24,782 nt of DNA from DATKKX01 sp035542775 (GTDB lineage: Bacteria; Planctomycetota; Phycisphaerae; UBA1845; UTPLA1). Under the pieces are notes generated by a model that saw nothing but the letters and a program-made list of their open reading frames with translations, did not search any database and was not told the origin of the DNA. A program made the position numbers and the translations under genes. The stretch covers positions 1 to 24,782 of the forward strand of contig DATKKX010000037.1 of the NCBI GenBank assembly GCA_035542775.1, read 5' to 3'. Positions within the stretch are counted from its first letter, which is position 1. Every line of letters starts with the position of its first letter. Positions 1 through 7,667 of the stretch are shown in pieces.

Positions 1-2664
1 CCGCGTCGCGCCCAGCGTCACACACTCAATCGCCTCGACCGGCCGCTCCTTGGGAATCTCAAAGGCGGCAACAGCGCCAAGTTTCTCCGCGGCCCAACGA
101 GCCGGCGCCGCGACACCGGGCTCGGCATGGGCTGTCACGGCGCGCTCAGCAGACGGTTTTGTCTCAGGCTCCCTCAAGACGGTTGACAGTGCCGCCTCGC
201 CGAAGCCCTTGCTCAGCAGCTTCTGTTTCAGGGAACCGATGATCCGGCTGGTCACATCGGGGCTCAGCACGGCTCCCAGTTCAGCCTCGAACTCCGCCAG
301 CAGGGCAGAACCATCCGTCAGCGAGGCCACAGCAGTATTGGCATTCGCCTCAGAGCCCGCACCAGGCACAGTGCGGCACCGGCTGATAGCCGGTGCCTGG
401 TTCGCGTTTCGCGCCGCATCCTTCTGCTCGCGCGGTTCCGTGGGCGCTCGCTCGCCACCGCCGCTCCACAGAGATCCCATCTCCGGCAACTTCAGCGCCG
501 GATGCTTCACCTTTTCCAGATGCTCCCGAATCGCGTGCGGATCGGTCGCAACGCTCTCATCCGCGACCTGATCCAGAAAACCCGTCAGCCCCAGTTCCGC
601 CGCCCGCCGGGAGACATCCTCCCCCACCGCCTTCTTCAGGTCCGTCGTCATCCACACCAGCCGCGGCAGCCCGCCGTCGGCCGACAGGAACTTCGGGCTG
701 CCAATGAACGCCTTCCCGATCCCCATGAACCCCGGCGTCTGGTTGCCCCCACCCACCGATCCGGCCAGCGAGCTGAACGGCATCCCCACCGGTGTGTCAC
801 CCATGAACTCGCGGTTGACGATCATCACGCCGTTGCACTCCGGCACGTACGCCGCGATCGCCTCGAAGCAGCCGCACGAGGTCATCGGCCGATCCATGAT
901 GCTGTACATGCTGATGGACCCGACGGTCCCGTGCGAATTCTTTCGAACGTATTCGTTAGTCCCTTCCCAGATGCCGCGCTCCGCGTCCAGGCAATGGCCC
1001 TTCGCCACCGGCTGGTTCGGACCGGTCTCGTCGATCTCAAAGGCCGCCTTCCCGTCCAGCCAGTTGTACGCCCCGCACAAACCCAATCGCTGCGGCGTGA
1101 TGATGCACACGTGGTTCGGTGCGAACGACTGGCATAGCAGGCAGCTATAGAACGTCTCCACCGACTCGTCGGTCATCGATGCCAGGCGGCGGTTCCGCTC
1201 GATGTACACCTTGCGGGCAATCGCCAGCCGGCGCTCGACCTCCGCACGCTCGGTGATCAGCGTGACCTTCACCTTGTCCACGATCGCCGGATACTGATCG
1301 AGGAACCGCGCATGCAGGATCTCGCCATAGTGCCGCAGCCGCACGCCGCGAGCGAACGCCTGCTTGCTGATTCGCGTCCACACAATGTCACGCTGGCCCA
1401 TGTGCCAGATGCCTTCGGCGCCGTTGATCAGATGGTGGATCTGACGCTCCAGGATCGGCTCAAAATCCGGCTGCATCTTCCGTCCGGCCACCTGCACCCA
1501 GATAGCCAGCGGCAGCGTAATCGGCCCCGCGTCAGTCGGCTGGCCGACATCGACATCCGGCCCCATTAGATCAATCTGCCCGTCCTCGATCTCGTCCATC
1601 TCCGCCATGGTCACGAATTCGAAGGCCGGCGTGATGTTGCCGCCGAACTCGGCATGCGTCTCGGCCTTGCGGATGCGCTCGCCCTCGAAGGCCGGCCCGT
1701 ACGCGACGGGAATCGGCACCTTGGCCACCTTCACCTTGCACCCGCGGACCTCCAGAGCCCGATCAACGATCACGTCGAGCGGCACGTTGCTGACCACGTG
1801 CTCGTAGGTACAAACGCCGGTGGGCAGGATCTGCGGGATGTCTGTGTCGGCGATGGTCGGGAAGCCGTAGTTGATCGCCCCGGCGGCGGCGGCGTACTTC
1901 TCGCGGTCCACCTCCCCGAGCGCCAGCACAAAGGCGAAGATGCGATTCTTGTTGTAGCGTAGATTTCGCACGAAATCGCCCGGCGCGACACCGCCGAACG
2001 AAAGCGCCGCCCGGCTGGCAAAACCCAGCGAATAAATCGTCGCCGACACATCCCGGCCATACGGCACCAGCCGCGTCTCCCAGCCGAGTTGCACGCCTTC
2101 TGAATGAAGCTGCTCCGCGAACGTCGTCCCGTTCACGCTCCCGGACATGAACACGTAAAGGTTCTTTTCCTGGAGCTGTCGGGCGATCCGCACCGCGTCG
2201 GCCGAAGTCGGCGCCGCCCCCACCACAGCCGCGAAACCCGGCGCCGTGCCGTCGACGAATTCCACGCCCCGTTCGCGCATGATGACGTCGTTCGCCGCGC
2301 CCAGCCAGATTCCGTTCACCGGATGCGGCCCGATGACCGTCTTGCACGCCTCGATGGCCTCGAACGCAAACAGGGTCGCCATGCCCGCATCGAGCGCGTC
2401 CCCCAGATACGGAAGCCACACCCTCTCGGAGGGCGGCTCTGGCAGCAAATGCTCGCAACGGTTCAGGATGCCTTCAAGATCGCCCAGCCGCACCACCTTC
2501 TCGCCGGTCATGGAGTAGATCACCGGCAGGTAGTAGCCGGTATTGGGAAAACCCACTGGATGGTCTCGGCCCTTCTCGCGAATGGCTCTAGCATGCATCT
2601 GCCGGGCGCGGGCGACCGTCTCCCTCGCTCCATGAATGGCGTCCCCGCAGATGGCCTTAGACAT
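1..2664 (-). CDS. acsB: Acetyl-CoA synthase AcsB, probably fused to AcsD; 3' end beyond the window
   Basis: This is the acetyl-CoA synthase subunit of the CODH/ACS complex, which assembles acetyl-CoA from CO, a corrinoid-bound methyl group and CoA in the cytoplasm. The frame is open from the ATG at 2664 to position 1 (888 codons, no stop). The start follows a GGAGGGAG ribosome binding site at 2669-2676. Residues 1-730 match the full AcsB length. All A-cluster ligands are present: C508, C511, C520 and C530 for the 4Fe-4S cluster (C-x2-C-x8-C-x9-C) and the CGC pair C597/C599 for the distal nickel. After the usual AcsB end (HPALKLP, about 721-727) the frame continues through an Ala/Glu/Pro-rich linker (about 731-780), a short helical stretch, and a segment with FEIPKE and CVTLGAT (about 868-887). 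That segment resembles the start of AcsD/CdhD. I infer an AcsB-AcsD fusion. A palindromic repeat is translated within the linker. The gene is last in the visible operon, downstream of cooS. Confidence 0.95.
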   Translation of the reverse strand, partial: MSKAICGDAIHGARETVARARQMHARAIREKGRDHPVGFPNTGYYLPVIYSMTGEKVVRLGDLEGILNRCEHLLPEPPSERVWLPYLGDALDAGMATLFAFEAIEACKTVIGPHPVNGIWLGAANDVIMRERGVEFVDGTAPGFAAVVGAAPTSADAVRIARQLQEKNLYVFMSGSVNGTTFAEQLHSEGVQLGWETRLVPYGRDVSATIYSLGFASRAALSFGGVAPGDFVRNLRYNKNRIFAFVLALGEVDREKYAAAAGAINYGFPTIADTDIPQILPTGVCTYEHVVSNVPLDVIVDRALEVRGCKVKVAKVPIPVAYGPAFEGERIRKAETHAEFGGNITPAFEFVTMAEMDEIEDGQIDLMGPDVDVGQPTDAGPITLPLAIWVQVAGRKMQPDFEPILERQIHHLINGAEGIWHMGQRDIVWTRISKQAFARGVRLRHYGEILHARFLDQYPAIVDKVKVTLITERAEVERRLAIARKVYIERNRRLASMTDESVETFYSCLLCQSFAPNHVCIITPQRLGLCGAYNWLDGKAAFEIDETGPNQPVAKGHCLDAERGIWEGTNEYVRKNSHGTVGSISMYSIMDRPMTSCGCFEAIAAYVPECNGVMIVNREFMGDTPVGMPFSSLAGSVGGGNQTPGFMGIGKAFIGSPKFLSADGGLPRLVWMTTDLKKAVGEDVSRRAAELGLTGFLDQVADESVATDPHAIREHLEKVKHPALKLPEMGSLWSGGGERAPTEPREQKDAARNANQAPAISRCRTVPGAGSEANANTAVASLTDGSALLAEFEAELGAVLSPDVTSRIIGSLKQKLLSKGFGEAALSTVLREPETKPSAERAVTAHAEPGVAAPARWAAEKLGAVAAFEIPKERPVEAIECVTLGATR
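375..397. repeat. Palindromic repeat, copy 1, inside the acsB linker
   Basis: The arms GGCACCGGCT and AGCCGGTGCC flank a 3-nt centre. An outer inverted repeat, ACCAGGCAC (361-369) with GTGCCTGGT (393-401), extends the dyad. The core and its GTGC/GTGT left flank match the copy at 4840-4862 with two differences. Here it lies in frame inside the acsB reading frame, encoding part of the low-complexity linker (about residues 756-764). Confidence 0.75.
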
Positions 2665-2676
2665 CCAGCTCCCTCC

Positions 2677-2762
2677 GTCGAAAAAGGGGACTGGCTCCGC
2701 GCCCATCCCCGCTTCGGCCTCGCCGCGCAAGCTTCCACGCGGTCCCTGTCCCCTTTTTCGAC
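2677..2762. repeat. Long hairpin repeat element between cooS and acsB
   Basis: Perfect 15-bp terminal arms (gtcgaaaaaggggac at 2677-2691, its reverse complement at 2748-2762) enclose a GC-rich interior that pairs partly with itself. The element fills the space between the cooS stop codon (2763-2765) and the acsB ribosome binding site. A 21-nt stretch of the cooS 3' end (2763-2783) is repeated on the other side (2657-2677) with four mismatches, both copies reading R-R-E-L-D-V-stop in the cooS frame. I infer insertion of a mobile palindromic element, or a duplication, into a formerly overlapping gene junction. As RNA it would form a strong intercistronic hairpin. Confidence 0.75.
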
Positions 2763-4754
2763 CTACACATCCAGCTCTCTCCTGTCCTTCATGTCGTAGA
2801 GCTTCCGCTCGGTCTTGCGATTGATGCCCAGGGCGTCTCGCTTCTTTTCAATGTGCTCGACGATCACACGCACCGCCTCGTTCACGTCCGGCACGTAATG
2901 GAACTTCGCGCCGACCATCTGCTCCAGCCCGCCGCACAGATAGTCCGTCACCGCCTCCGAGCCGGTCGTATGGAACGGCCGCCCCAGCACGACGTCGATG
3001 CCCGACGCCACGAAGTAATGGGCGATCGCAACCGCCTTCTCGCTCATCCACTCCGGCGCCGCCCCGATGGCGGGAAGCTGCGATAGATCGTTCCCCAGCC
3101 CGCCCTCCTCCACGACATACGTCGCCGCCATCAGAATCCGCGAATTATCCACGCACGATCCCATGTGCAGCACAGGCGGAATGCCCACCGCCTCGCACAC
3201 CTCGCGAAGGCTCGGCCCGGCCAGTTCCAGCGCCGCCTCCGGCGTCAGCAGGCCGTGCTTGCCGCAGGCCACCGCCGCACAGCCCGTTTGCAACACCAGG
3301 ATGTTCCGCCGTATCAGCTCGCGGGTCAGCGTGACGATGTAATCATCCACCCGCCCGCGGGCATTGGTGCAGCCGACAATCCCGGCAATCCCGCGGACCC
3401 GCCCGGTGATGACCGCATCGTTCAACGGCCGGAAGCTGCGGCGGAATGTCCCGCCCAGCATGGTGAAAATCGTCTCATTCGAAAACCCGGCCACCAGCGG
3501 GTGCTTCACATCGGGGATCCGCACCTTGCGCGGGTCCCGGTGGGCGAAATTCGCGATCGCTTTGCGGAGGATCTCCTTGCCCAGGCTGAGCGTCGGGTGT
3601 CCACCTCGCCGGTGACCTTCCCACTCCAGCGGCTCGGCATTGGCATTCCTGGCGATCGGGCTCGTCGTGAGGACCTTGGTGTGATAGCAGCCGGCGACCG
3701 ATGGCAGCGAGGCCATGCAGCACTGCACGTCGGTGATCATCAGGTCGACCGCGCCGGTCACGATGGCCAGCTCCTGCTGGAGGAAGTTACCGGCCACAGG
3801 AACGCCATGCCGCATCAGCACCTCGTTGGCCGTGCAGCAGATCCCCGCCAGGTTGACGCCGTCGCTCCCCGCCGCCTTGGCCTCCGCCACAATCTCCGGA
3901 TCGCGCGAGGCGGCCACCAGGATCTCCGTCAGCGCCGGCTCATGCCCGTGAACCAGCACGTTGACCTTCCGCTCTTCCAGCACGCCCAGGTTGGCGCAAC
4001 CCCGCACCGGTTCGGGCGTCCCGAATAGAATATCGCTGACTGTCGTGGCGATCATCGACCCGCCCCACCCGTCCGCCAGTGCCGTCTTCAACGCCCCAAG
4101 CACGAGGTTGTGGTAGTCGTGATCGACGCCCATATGCGTACGATGCAGGGCCTCGACAATCGAAGGATCGATGCCGTGCGGAGCTATCCCCAATCGGTCC
4201 CACACTCCCTGCCGCGGAACCGGCGCCAGGCTCAGCGTCTTCAGCTTGCCCTCCTGCAAGGAGAATTCCGACAGGAACAACTCGGCCAGCCTGGCCGCGA
4301 GCTTATGGAGCAGAACATCGTTCGATTCTTCGCCGTTCGTCGCAGGCGCGATCTCTTCGATGCCCCACTCTTCCGCCGCCGCCCGCAGCCGCCGCTCATC
4401 TTTGATCTGGTAATCGCCGCTCCGCCCCTCCGCGACAGCCTTCAGCAGCAGGACCAGGCCCCGCCCATGATCGGAGTGTGCCGCCGCCCCCGCCGCCACT
4501 TCGCGCAGCAGGTTCCGGGCGGCAATCGTGTCCGCATCCGCTCCGCAAACCCCCAGCGGCGACTTCGGCGTTATTCTGCACGGCCCCATGTGGCACAGCC
4601 GGCAGCACACGCCGTCCGTGCCGAAAGTGCAACTCTTCCCCTGAGCATCGGCCCGGGCGAACGCGTCGGCGACCCCGTCAGAGGCCGCCTTCTTCAGCAT
4701 GGCGGCGCTGGCCTCGTCGATTACCTTTTCCCGCGTCTCTCTCTCCCGTGCCAT
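2763..4754 (-). CDS. cooS: Anaerobic CO dehydrogenase catalytic subunit (CooS/AcsA)
   Basis: This Ni-Fe CO dehydrogenase interconverts CO and CO2. Next to acsB it should act as AcsA, supplying CO to acetyl-CoA synthase. The 663-residue length is normal for the bacterial family. Cysteines 42 and 50 fit the D-cluster and 51, 54, 59 and 70 the B-cluster. The C-cluster ligands are all visible: H271 (in HGHEP), C307, C345, C462 (GCTN), C492 (TGCAA) and C534 (MGSC). The proton-relay histidines H93 and H96 (HSDHG) and the lysine in SEKA (about 573) are also kept, so the enzyme looks fully active. The ATG at 4754 follows AAGGAG with a 4-nt gap. It lies 116 bp downstream of cooC and 98 bp upstream of acsB. 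Calling it AcsA rather than a stand-alone CooS rests on context only. Confidence 0.97.
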   Translation of the reverse strand: MARERETREKVIDEASAAMLKKAASDGVADAFARADAQGKSCTFGTDGVCCRLCHMGPCRITPKSPLGVCGADADTIAARNLLREVAAGAAAHSDHGRGLVLLLKAVAEGRSGDYQIKDERRLRAAAEEWGIEEIAPATNGEESNDVLLHKLAARLAELFLSEFSLQEGKLKTLSLAPVPRQGVWDRLGIAPHGIDPSIVEALHRTHMGVDHDYHNLVLGALKTALADGWGGSMIATTVSDILFGTPEPVRGCANLGVLEERKVNVLVHGHEPALTEILVAASRDPEIVAEAKAAGSDGVNLAGICCTANEVLMRHGVPVAGNFLQQELAIVTGAVDLMITDVQCCMASLPSVAGCYHTKVLTTSPIARNANAEPLEWEGHRRGGHPTLSLGKEILRKAIANFAHRDPRKVRIPDVKHPLVAGFSNETIFTMLGGTFRRSFRPLNDAVITGRVRGIAGIVGCTNARGRVDDYIVTLTRELIRRNILVLQTGCAAVACGKHGLLTPEAALELAGPSLREVCEAVGIPPVLHMGSCVDNSRILMAATYVVEEGGLGNDLSQLPAIGAAPEWMSEKAVAIAHYFVASGIDVVLGRPFHTTGSEAVTDYLCGGLEQMVGAKFHYVPDVNEAVRVIVEHIEKKRDALGINRKTERKLYDMKDRRELDV

Positions 4755-4839
4755 GCCACTCCTTGTAACTCAGGCCGCGTGCTTTCACGCTACAGCGAGC
4801 CGCCGAACTCGTCTCCAGCAGCAAGCCCCCAAATTGTGT

Positions 4840-4862
4840 GGCACCGGCTAATAGCCGGTGCC
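4840..4862. repeat. Palindromic repeat, copy 2, between cooC and cooS
   Basis: The arms GGCACCGGCT and AGCCGGTGCC flank a central AAT, preceded by TGTGT as in copy 1 (TGTGC). It starts 8 bp downstream of the cooC stop codon on the minus strand and could fold into a 10-bp hairpin in the cooC-cooS mRNA. It belongs to the same dispersed family as the copy inside acsB. There is no following T-run, so it is not a classical terminator. Confidence 0.75.
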
Positions 4863-4870
4863 GACCCGGA

Positions 4871-5662
4871 TTACGGCTGCATCACCTTCCCAAACATCCC
4901 CCCCGCGGCCTTCCACAGGGGGTTCGCCGCCGGCAATGTCCAGATGGGCTCGCCGGCCCCATCCCTGGCAATGACCTCCTCATCCTCGGGAAGACTTCCC
5001 ACGACCGGCGCTCTCGTATTCTCGAAAAGCTGATTCGCAAGGTCAAGTGGATCGTCCGCGCCTGTAGCCGCAGCCTGCCCCCGGACTCGATTGACCACCA
5101 CCCCCATCGTCCCCGCATCGATGCGCATTTCCTCAGCCAGATCGTACAGCCGCCGAGCCGTGGTCAATCCTCGCGTCGAGGCATCGGCCACAAAGAGCAG
5201 GGCATCGACGCGCTGAACAATCCGGCGGCTCAGATTCTCCAGGCCGGCCTCATTGTCAATGACCACCGCGGCGTAATTCCCCGCCAACCGCCTCACCGCC
5301 GCCCCCAGTACGTTATTCGCGTAGCAGTAGCAGCCCGGCCCCTCGGGACGCCCCATCGCCAGCAGATCAAACCGATCCGTCTCCACGAGGCTCTGCTGGA
5401 TCTTGAGCTCCAGCAATTCTTGTTTGCCCATTCCCCCCGTCGACGCCGGCAGGCCCTGGGCAATCTGCCGTACTTCCTCGCGCACCGAGCCCACCGCGGA
5501 CGAAATCCGCACCCCCAGCAGCACATCCAGGTTGGTGTTGGGATCGGCATCGACCGCCAGCACCGGGCCGCGGCCGTTCTCGCTGAGCCAGCGCACCGCC
5601 ATCGCCGCCAGCGTGGTCTTGCCGACACCGCCCTTGCCTGTAATTGCCAGCGTCAAACCCAT
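4871..5662 (-). CDS. cooC: CO dehydrogenase maturation ATPase CooC
   Basis: This is a SIMIBI-class P-loop ATPase that supports nickel insertion into CO dehydrogenase. The protein is 263 residues from the ATG at 5662. It has a deviant Walker A motif GKGGVGKTT (about 9-17), the AVDADPNTNLD segment typical of MinD/ParA relatives (about 36-46), and GRPEGPGCYCYANN with the CxC pair C111/C113, which in CooC binds the metal at the dimer interface. The frame is open further upstream (to 5812), but that part overlaps the preceding gene and has no family similarity, so I start at MGLTLAITGKGG. The ribosome binding site there is weak. It lies between the methionine synthase-like gene (53 bp) and cooS (116 bp), which fits a role in maturing that CODH. 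Confidence 0.93.
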   Translation of the reverse strand: MGLTLAITGKGGVGKTTLAAMAVRWLSENGRGPVLAVDADPNTNLDVLLGVRISSAVGSVREEVRQIAQGLPASTGGMGKQELLELKIQQSLVETDRFDLLAMGRPEGPGCYCYANNVLGAAVRRLAGNYAAVVIDNEAGLENLSRRIVQRVDALLFVADASTRGLTTARRLYDLAEEMRIDAGTMGVVVNRVRGQAAATGADDPLDLANQLFENTRAPVVGSLPEDEEVIARDGAGEPIWTLPAANPLWKAAGGMFGKVMQP

Positions 5663-5715
5663 TGGTAGATATCTCGGAGACTGCGACTCACTGGACGCCT
5701 GATTCCCCCGGCCCC

Positions 5716-6783
5716 TCAAAAACCATATTTCTCCCGCAGAGCCGCAGTCAACTCTGGAAGAAGCTTGAACACCCGCTCGGAGTCCCCCACTTCCATTGTC
5801 CCGGTACCGCACGACGGGGTAATAAAGGCCTGCTCCGCGATTGTCCGTGCGTCCACGCCTGCACGCTTCGCAAGATGGTCGACCGTCCGCTCAAATCGCT
5901 GCAGCAAACTGGTCACAGATTCCTCTCGGATGACCGGCTTGGTCGGCACGATTCCCCAGGCCAGGGCATTGCGGCGCTCGCCCAGGTGTCGCCGGATATG
6001 TTCCGGATACAGGGCCATGGTTTCTCCGAACTCGTACGCGTCGAAGCTCAGCACGTCCGCCTCTGCGTCCACCAGCAGCGACCAGTCGGTATTGCCGCAG
6101 CAATGCACGCCCGCCAGCGCCCCTTCTTGATGCACCGCGGCGATCACTTCGCCCACCTTCCCGATCACGTCCTCCCGCTGCACGGAGACGTACGTCGAGC
6201 TGCCGAATGCTGCGAGGATCGGCTCGTCAATGAAGCAAAGCACCCGTTCCGCGTATGGCTTGAACCTCTGAATCTGCCAGCGGCACTTCAGCGCCAGTCC
6301 CTTGACCACCACGTCCACGAATTCCTCGTTGTAGTAGATGGCCCGCTTGTTCTCATCCACGATGGTAAGGGCGAACGACAACGGCCCCGTCGTCTGGCAT
6401 TTCACCAGCGGCACCCGCCGGCCTTGGGCCTTCAGCCGCTCTTCCATCGCCGGAATGCCCGCCGCGAACGCCGCCGAAATCGCCCCCGCCGAGCAATCCC
6501 CGCTCTCCTCAGCCTTCAGGTATCCCTCATAGAACCCGGCCAGTTCTTCCGAGTAATCGCCCGATGTATCGACGAACATCCGGCCCTTGGCCTCGTCGAT
6601 CACCATCCGGGGCAACCCTTCCGAATACTGTATCTCCATCTGTTCGCGCAGCCCGAGCCGTGGAAGCTGCGGCCACATCGGTGCATCCGGCAACGCCGCA
6701 AAAAGCACGTCGAGCGCTCTCGCCGGGTCCGAATGCGGCATCGATCCAATCGCCGCCGCCATGCACTTGGGCTGCAACTCCAT
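5716..6783 (-). CDS. Core-MetE-type (folate-independent) methionine synthase
   Basis: The 355-residue protein resembles only the C-terminal catalytic half of cobalamin-independent methionine synthase. Candidate zinc ligands are H227 with C229 (HCC) and C325 (ITPSCGTGTM); the IDEP motif is at 185-188. Short proteins of this kind (core MetE, Mes families) lack the folate-binding half and, where studied, take the methyl group from a methyl-corrinoid protein. In some anaerobes this is the corrinoid iron-sulfur protein of the Wood-Ljungdahl pathway. Its place inside the CODH/ACS operon makes that donor the most likely here, so it may make methionine from homocysteine; this is inference. The ATG at 6783 has GGAGGAG upstream with a 7-nt gap. 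It starts 22 bp after the upstream ATPase gene. A related methyltransferase of the UROD/MetE superfamily cannot be excluded. Confidence 0.8.
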   Translation of the reverse strand: MELQPKCMAAAIGSMPHSDPARALDVLFAALPDAPMWPQLPRLGLREQMEIQYSEGLPRMVIDEAKGRMFVDTSGDYSEELAGFYEGYLKAEESGDCSAGAISAAFAAGIPAMEERLKAQGRRVPLVKCQTTGPLSFALTIVDENKRAIYYNEEFVDVVVKGLALKCRWQIQRFKPYAERVLCFIDEPILAAFGSSTYVSVQREDVIGKVGEVIAAVHQEGALAGVHCCGNTDWSLLVDAEADVLSFDAYEFGETMALYPEHIRRHLGERRNALAWGIVPTKPVIREESVTSLLQRFERTVDHLAKRAGVDARTIAEQAFITPSCGTGTMEVGDSERVFKLLPELTAALREKYGF

Positions 6784-6805
6784 TACGTATCTCCTCCAGC
6801 GCCAC

Positions 6806-7594
6806 TCAACGCGCGATCCTTGCCTTGACTTTTTCCCACACTTCGCGAAATTGCGCGGCCAGTGGTGCTTCCATGATGTCCACCAGCGCCAGATTCTCTC
6901 GGTCCGCCCGGCAAATCGTCTCACTGAACGACAGCCCGCCCAAATAGTCCTCCGCCGCCAGCGAAACCTCCAAAAACACCCGATCGTTCTCGTTCCTCAC
7001 CTTGTTGCCCACGATCGCCACGCGGCCGATGCCGATCTCGCTCGCCATCCGGCAAATATTCCCCGCCGTCTCGATGGATCGCCGCCCCGGCTCCACCACG
7101 ACCAGCATCAGGTCCACGCCTTGCGCTGTCGCCCGCCCGAGATGCTCCAGTCCCGCCTCGAAATCCAGGATGACGCAGTCTTCCTTGTACAGAACCACGT
7201 CCATCAGCAGGCTTCGCAGCAGCACGCTCTCCGGGCACGCGCACCCCGAACCCCCGCTCTCAATCGCCCCCAGCACCAGCAGGTGGACACCGCGAAATTC
7301 CGTGGATTCCTTCTCGGCGATATCCGCGACATCCGGGTTGAGTTTGAACACCTGGCCGTACTGCCGGACCTTCGCCCCCGTCCGCTGCTCGATCAACGCC
7401 CGCCGCTCGGCCAGCGGCACGATCCGCCGCCGTTGTGCCTCGGACATGCCGAGGGCCGCCGCCAGATTGGCGTCCGGGTCCGCATCAATCGCCAGCACCC
7501 GAAACCCGTCTGCGACCGCCAAATGGGCAAACACCCCCGCGATGGTCGACTTGCCCACGCCCCCTTTGCCGCTGATAGCCAGTTTCAATGCCAC
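6806..7594 (-). CDS. AcsF/CooC-type nickel-insertion ATPase
   Basis: This is a second MinD/ParA-like ATPase of the CODH/ACS maturation family, 262 residues from a GTG start at 7594 preceded by GGAG with a 9-nt gap. Walker A is GKGGVGKST (about 9-17), followed by AIDADPDANLA, and a CxC motif lies in GGSGCACPES (C118/C120). It differs clearly from the CooC encoded at 4871-5662 in its middle region and CxC context. That suggests the two ATPases serve different targets, one the CODH C-cluster and the other the AcsB A-cluster (AcsF role); which is which is inferred. The frame is open upstream to 7786, but that segment has no family similarity and overlaps the promoter region. It is the first gene of the operon. 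Confidence 0.88.
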   Translation of the reverse strand: MALKLAISGKGGVGKSTIAGVFAHLAVADGFRVLAIDADPDANLAAALGMSEAQRRRIVPLAERRALIEQRTGAKVRQYGQVFKLNPDVADIAEKESTEFRGVHLLVLGAIESGGSGCACPESVLLRSLLMDVVLYKEDCVILDFEAGLEHLGRATAQGVDLMLVVVEPGRRSIETAGNICRMASEIGIGRVAIVGNKVRNENDRVFLEVSLAAEDYLGGLSFSETICRADRENLALVDIMEAPLAAQFREVWEKVKARIAR

Positions 7595-7615
7595 GCTGTT
7601 ACGCTCCGCCCAATC

Positions 7616-7642
7616 ACCCGGATCATGGTACCCGATCCGGGT
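7616..7642. promoter_or_regulatory. Dyad operator candidate in the CODH/ACS operon leader
   Basis: A perfect 9-bp inverted repeat, ACCCGGATC and GATCCGGGT, is separated by 9 nt. It ends 22 bp before the GTG of the first operon gene and overlaps the putative minus-strand -10 (7625-7630). The spacing suits a dimeric regulator, or a hairpin if the site lies within the transcript. The regulator is unknown. Confidence 0.4.
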
Positions 7643-7652
7643 TCCGTCGCAA
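7625..7652 (-). promoter_or_regulatory. Possible promoter of the CODH/ACS operon
   Basis: On the minus strand TTGCGA (7652-7647) is followed after 16 nt by TACCAT (7630-7625), a moderate sigma70-type match. It would give a leader of about 25 nt. The upstream end is back to back with the plus-strand promoter at 7668-7696. Confidence 0.3.
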
Positions 7653-7667
7653 ATGTGCAGGTAAATC

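Noticed and set aside
1145..2458. Short minus-strand frames that would suggest a broken acsB
   Set aside because: The true acsB frame is open from 2664 to 1 with all A-cluster ligands; the short frames are in the other two minus-strand phases. No frameshift is needed.
5663..5812. Longer N-terminus for CooC
   Set aside because: The extra 50 residues overlap the upstream gene and do not resemble CooC; the family start is MGLTLAITGKGG.
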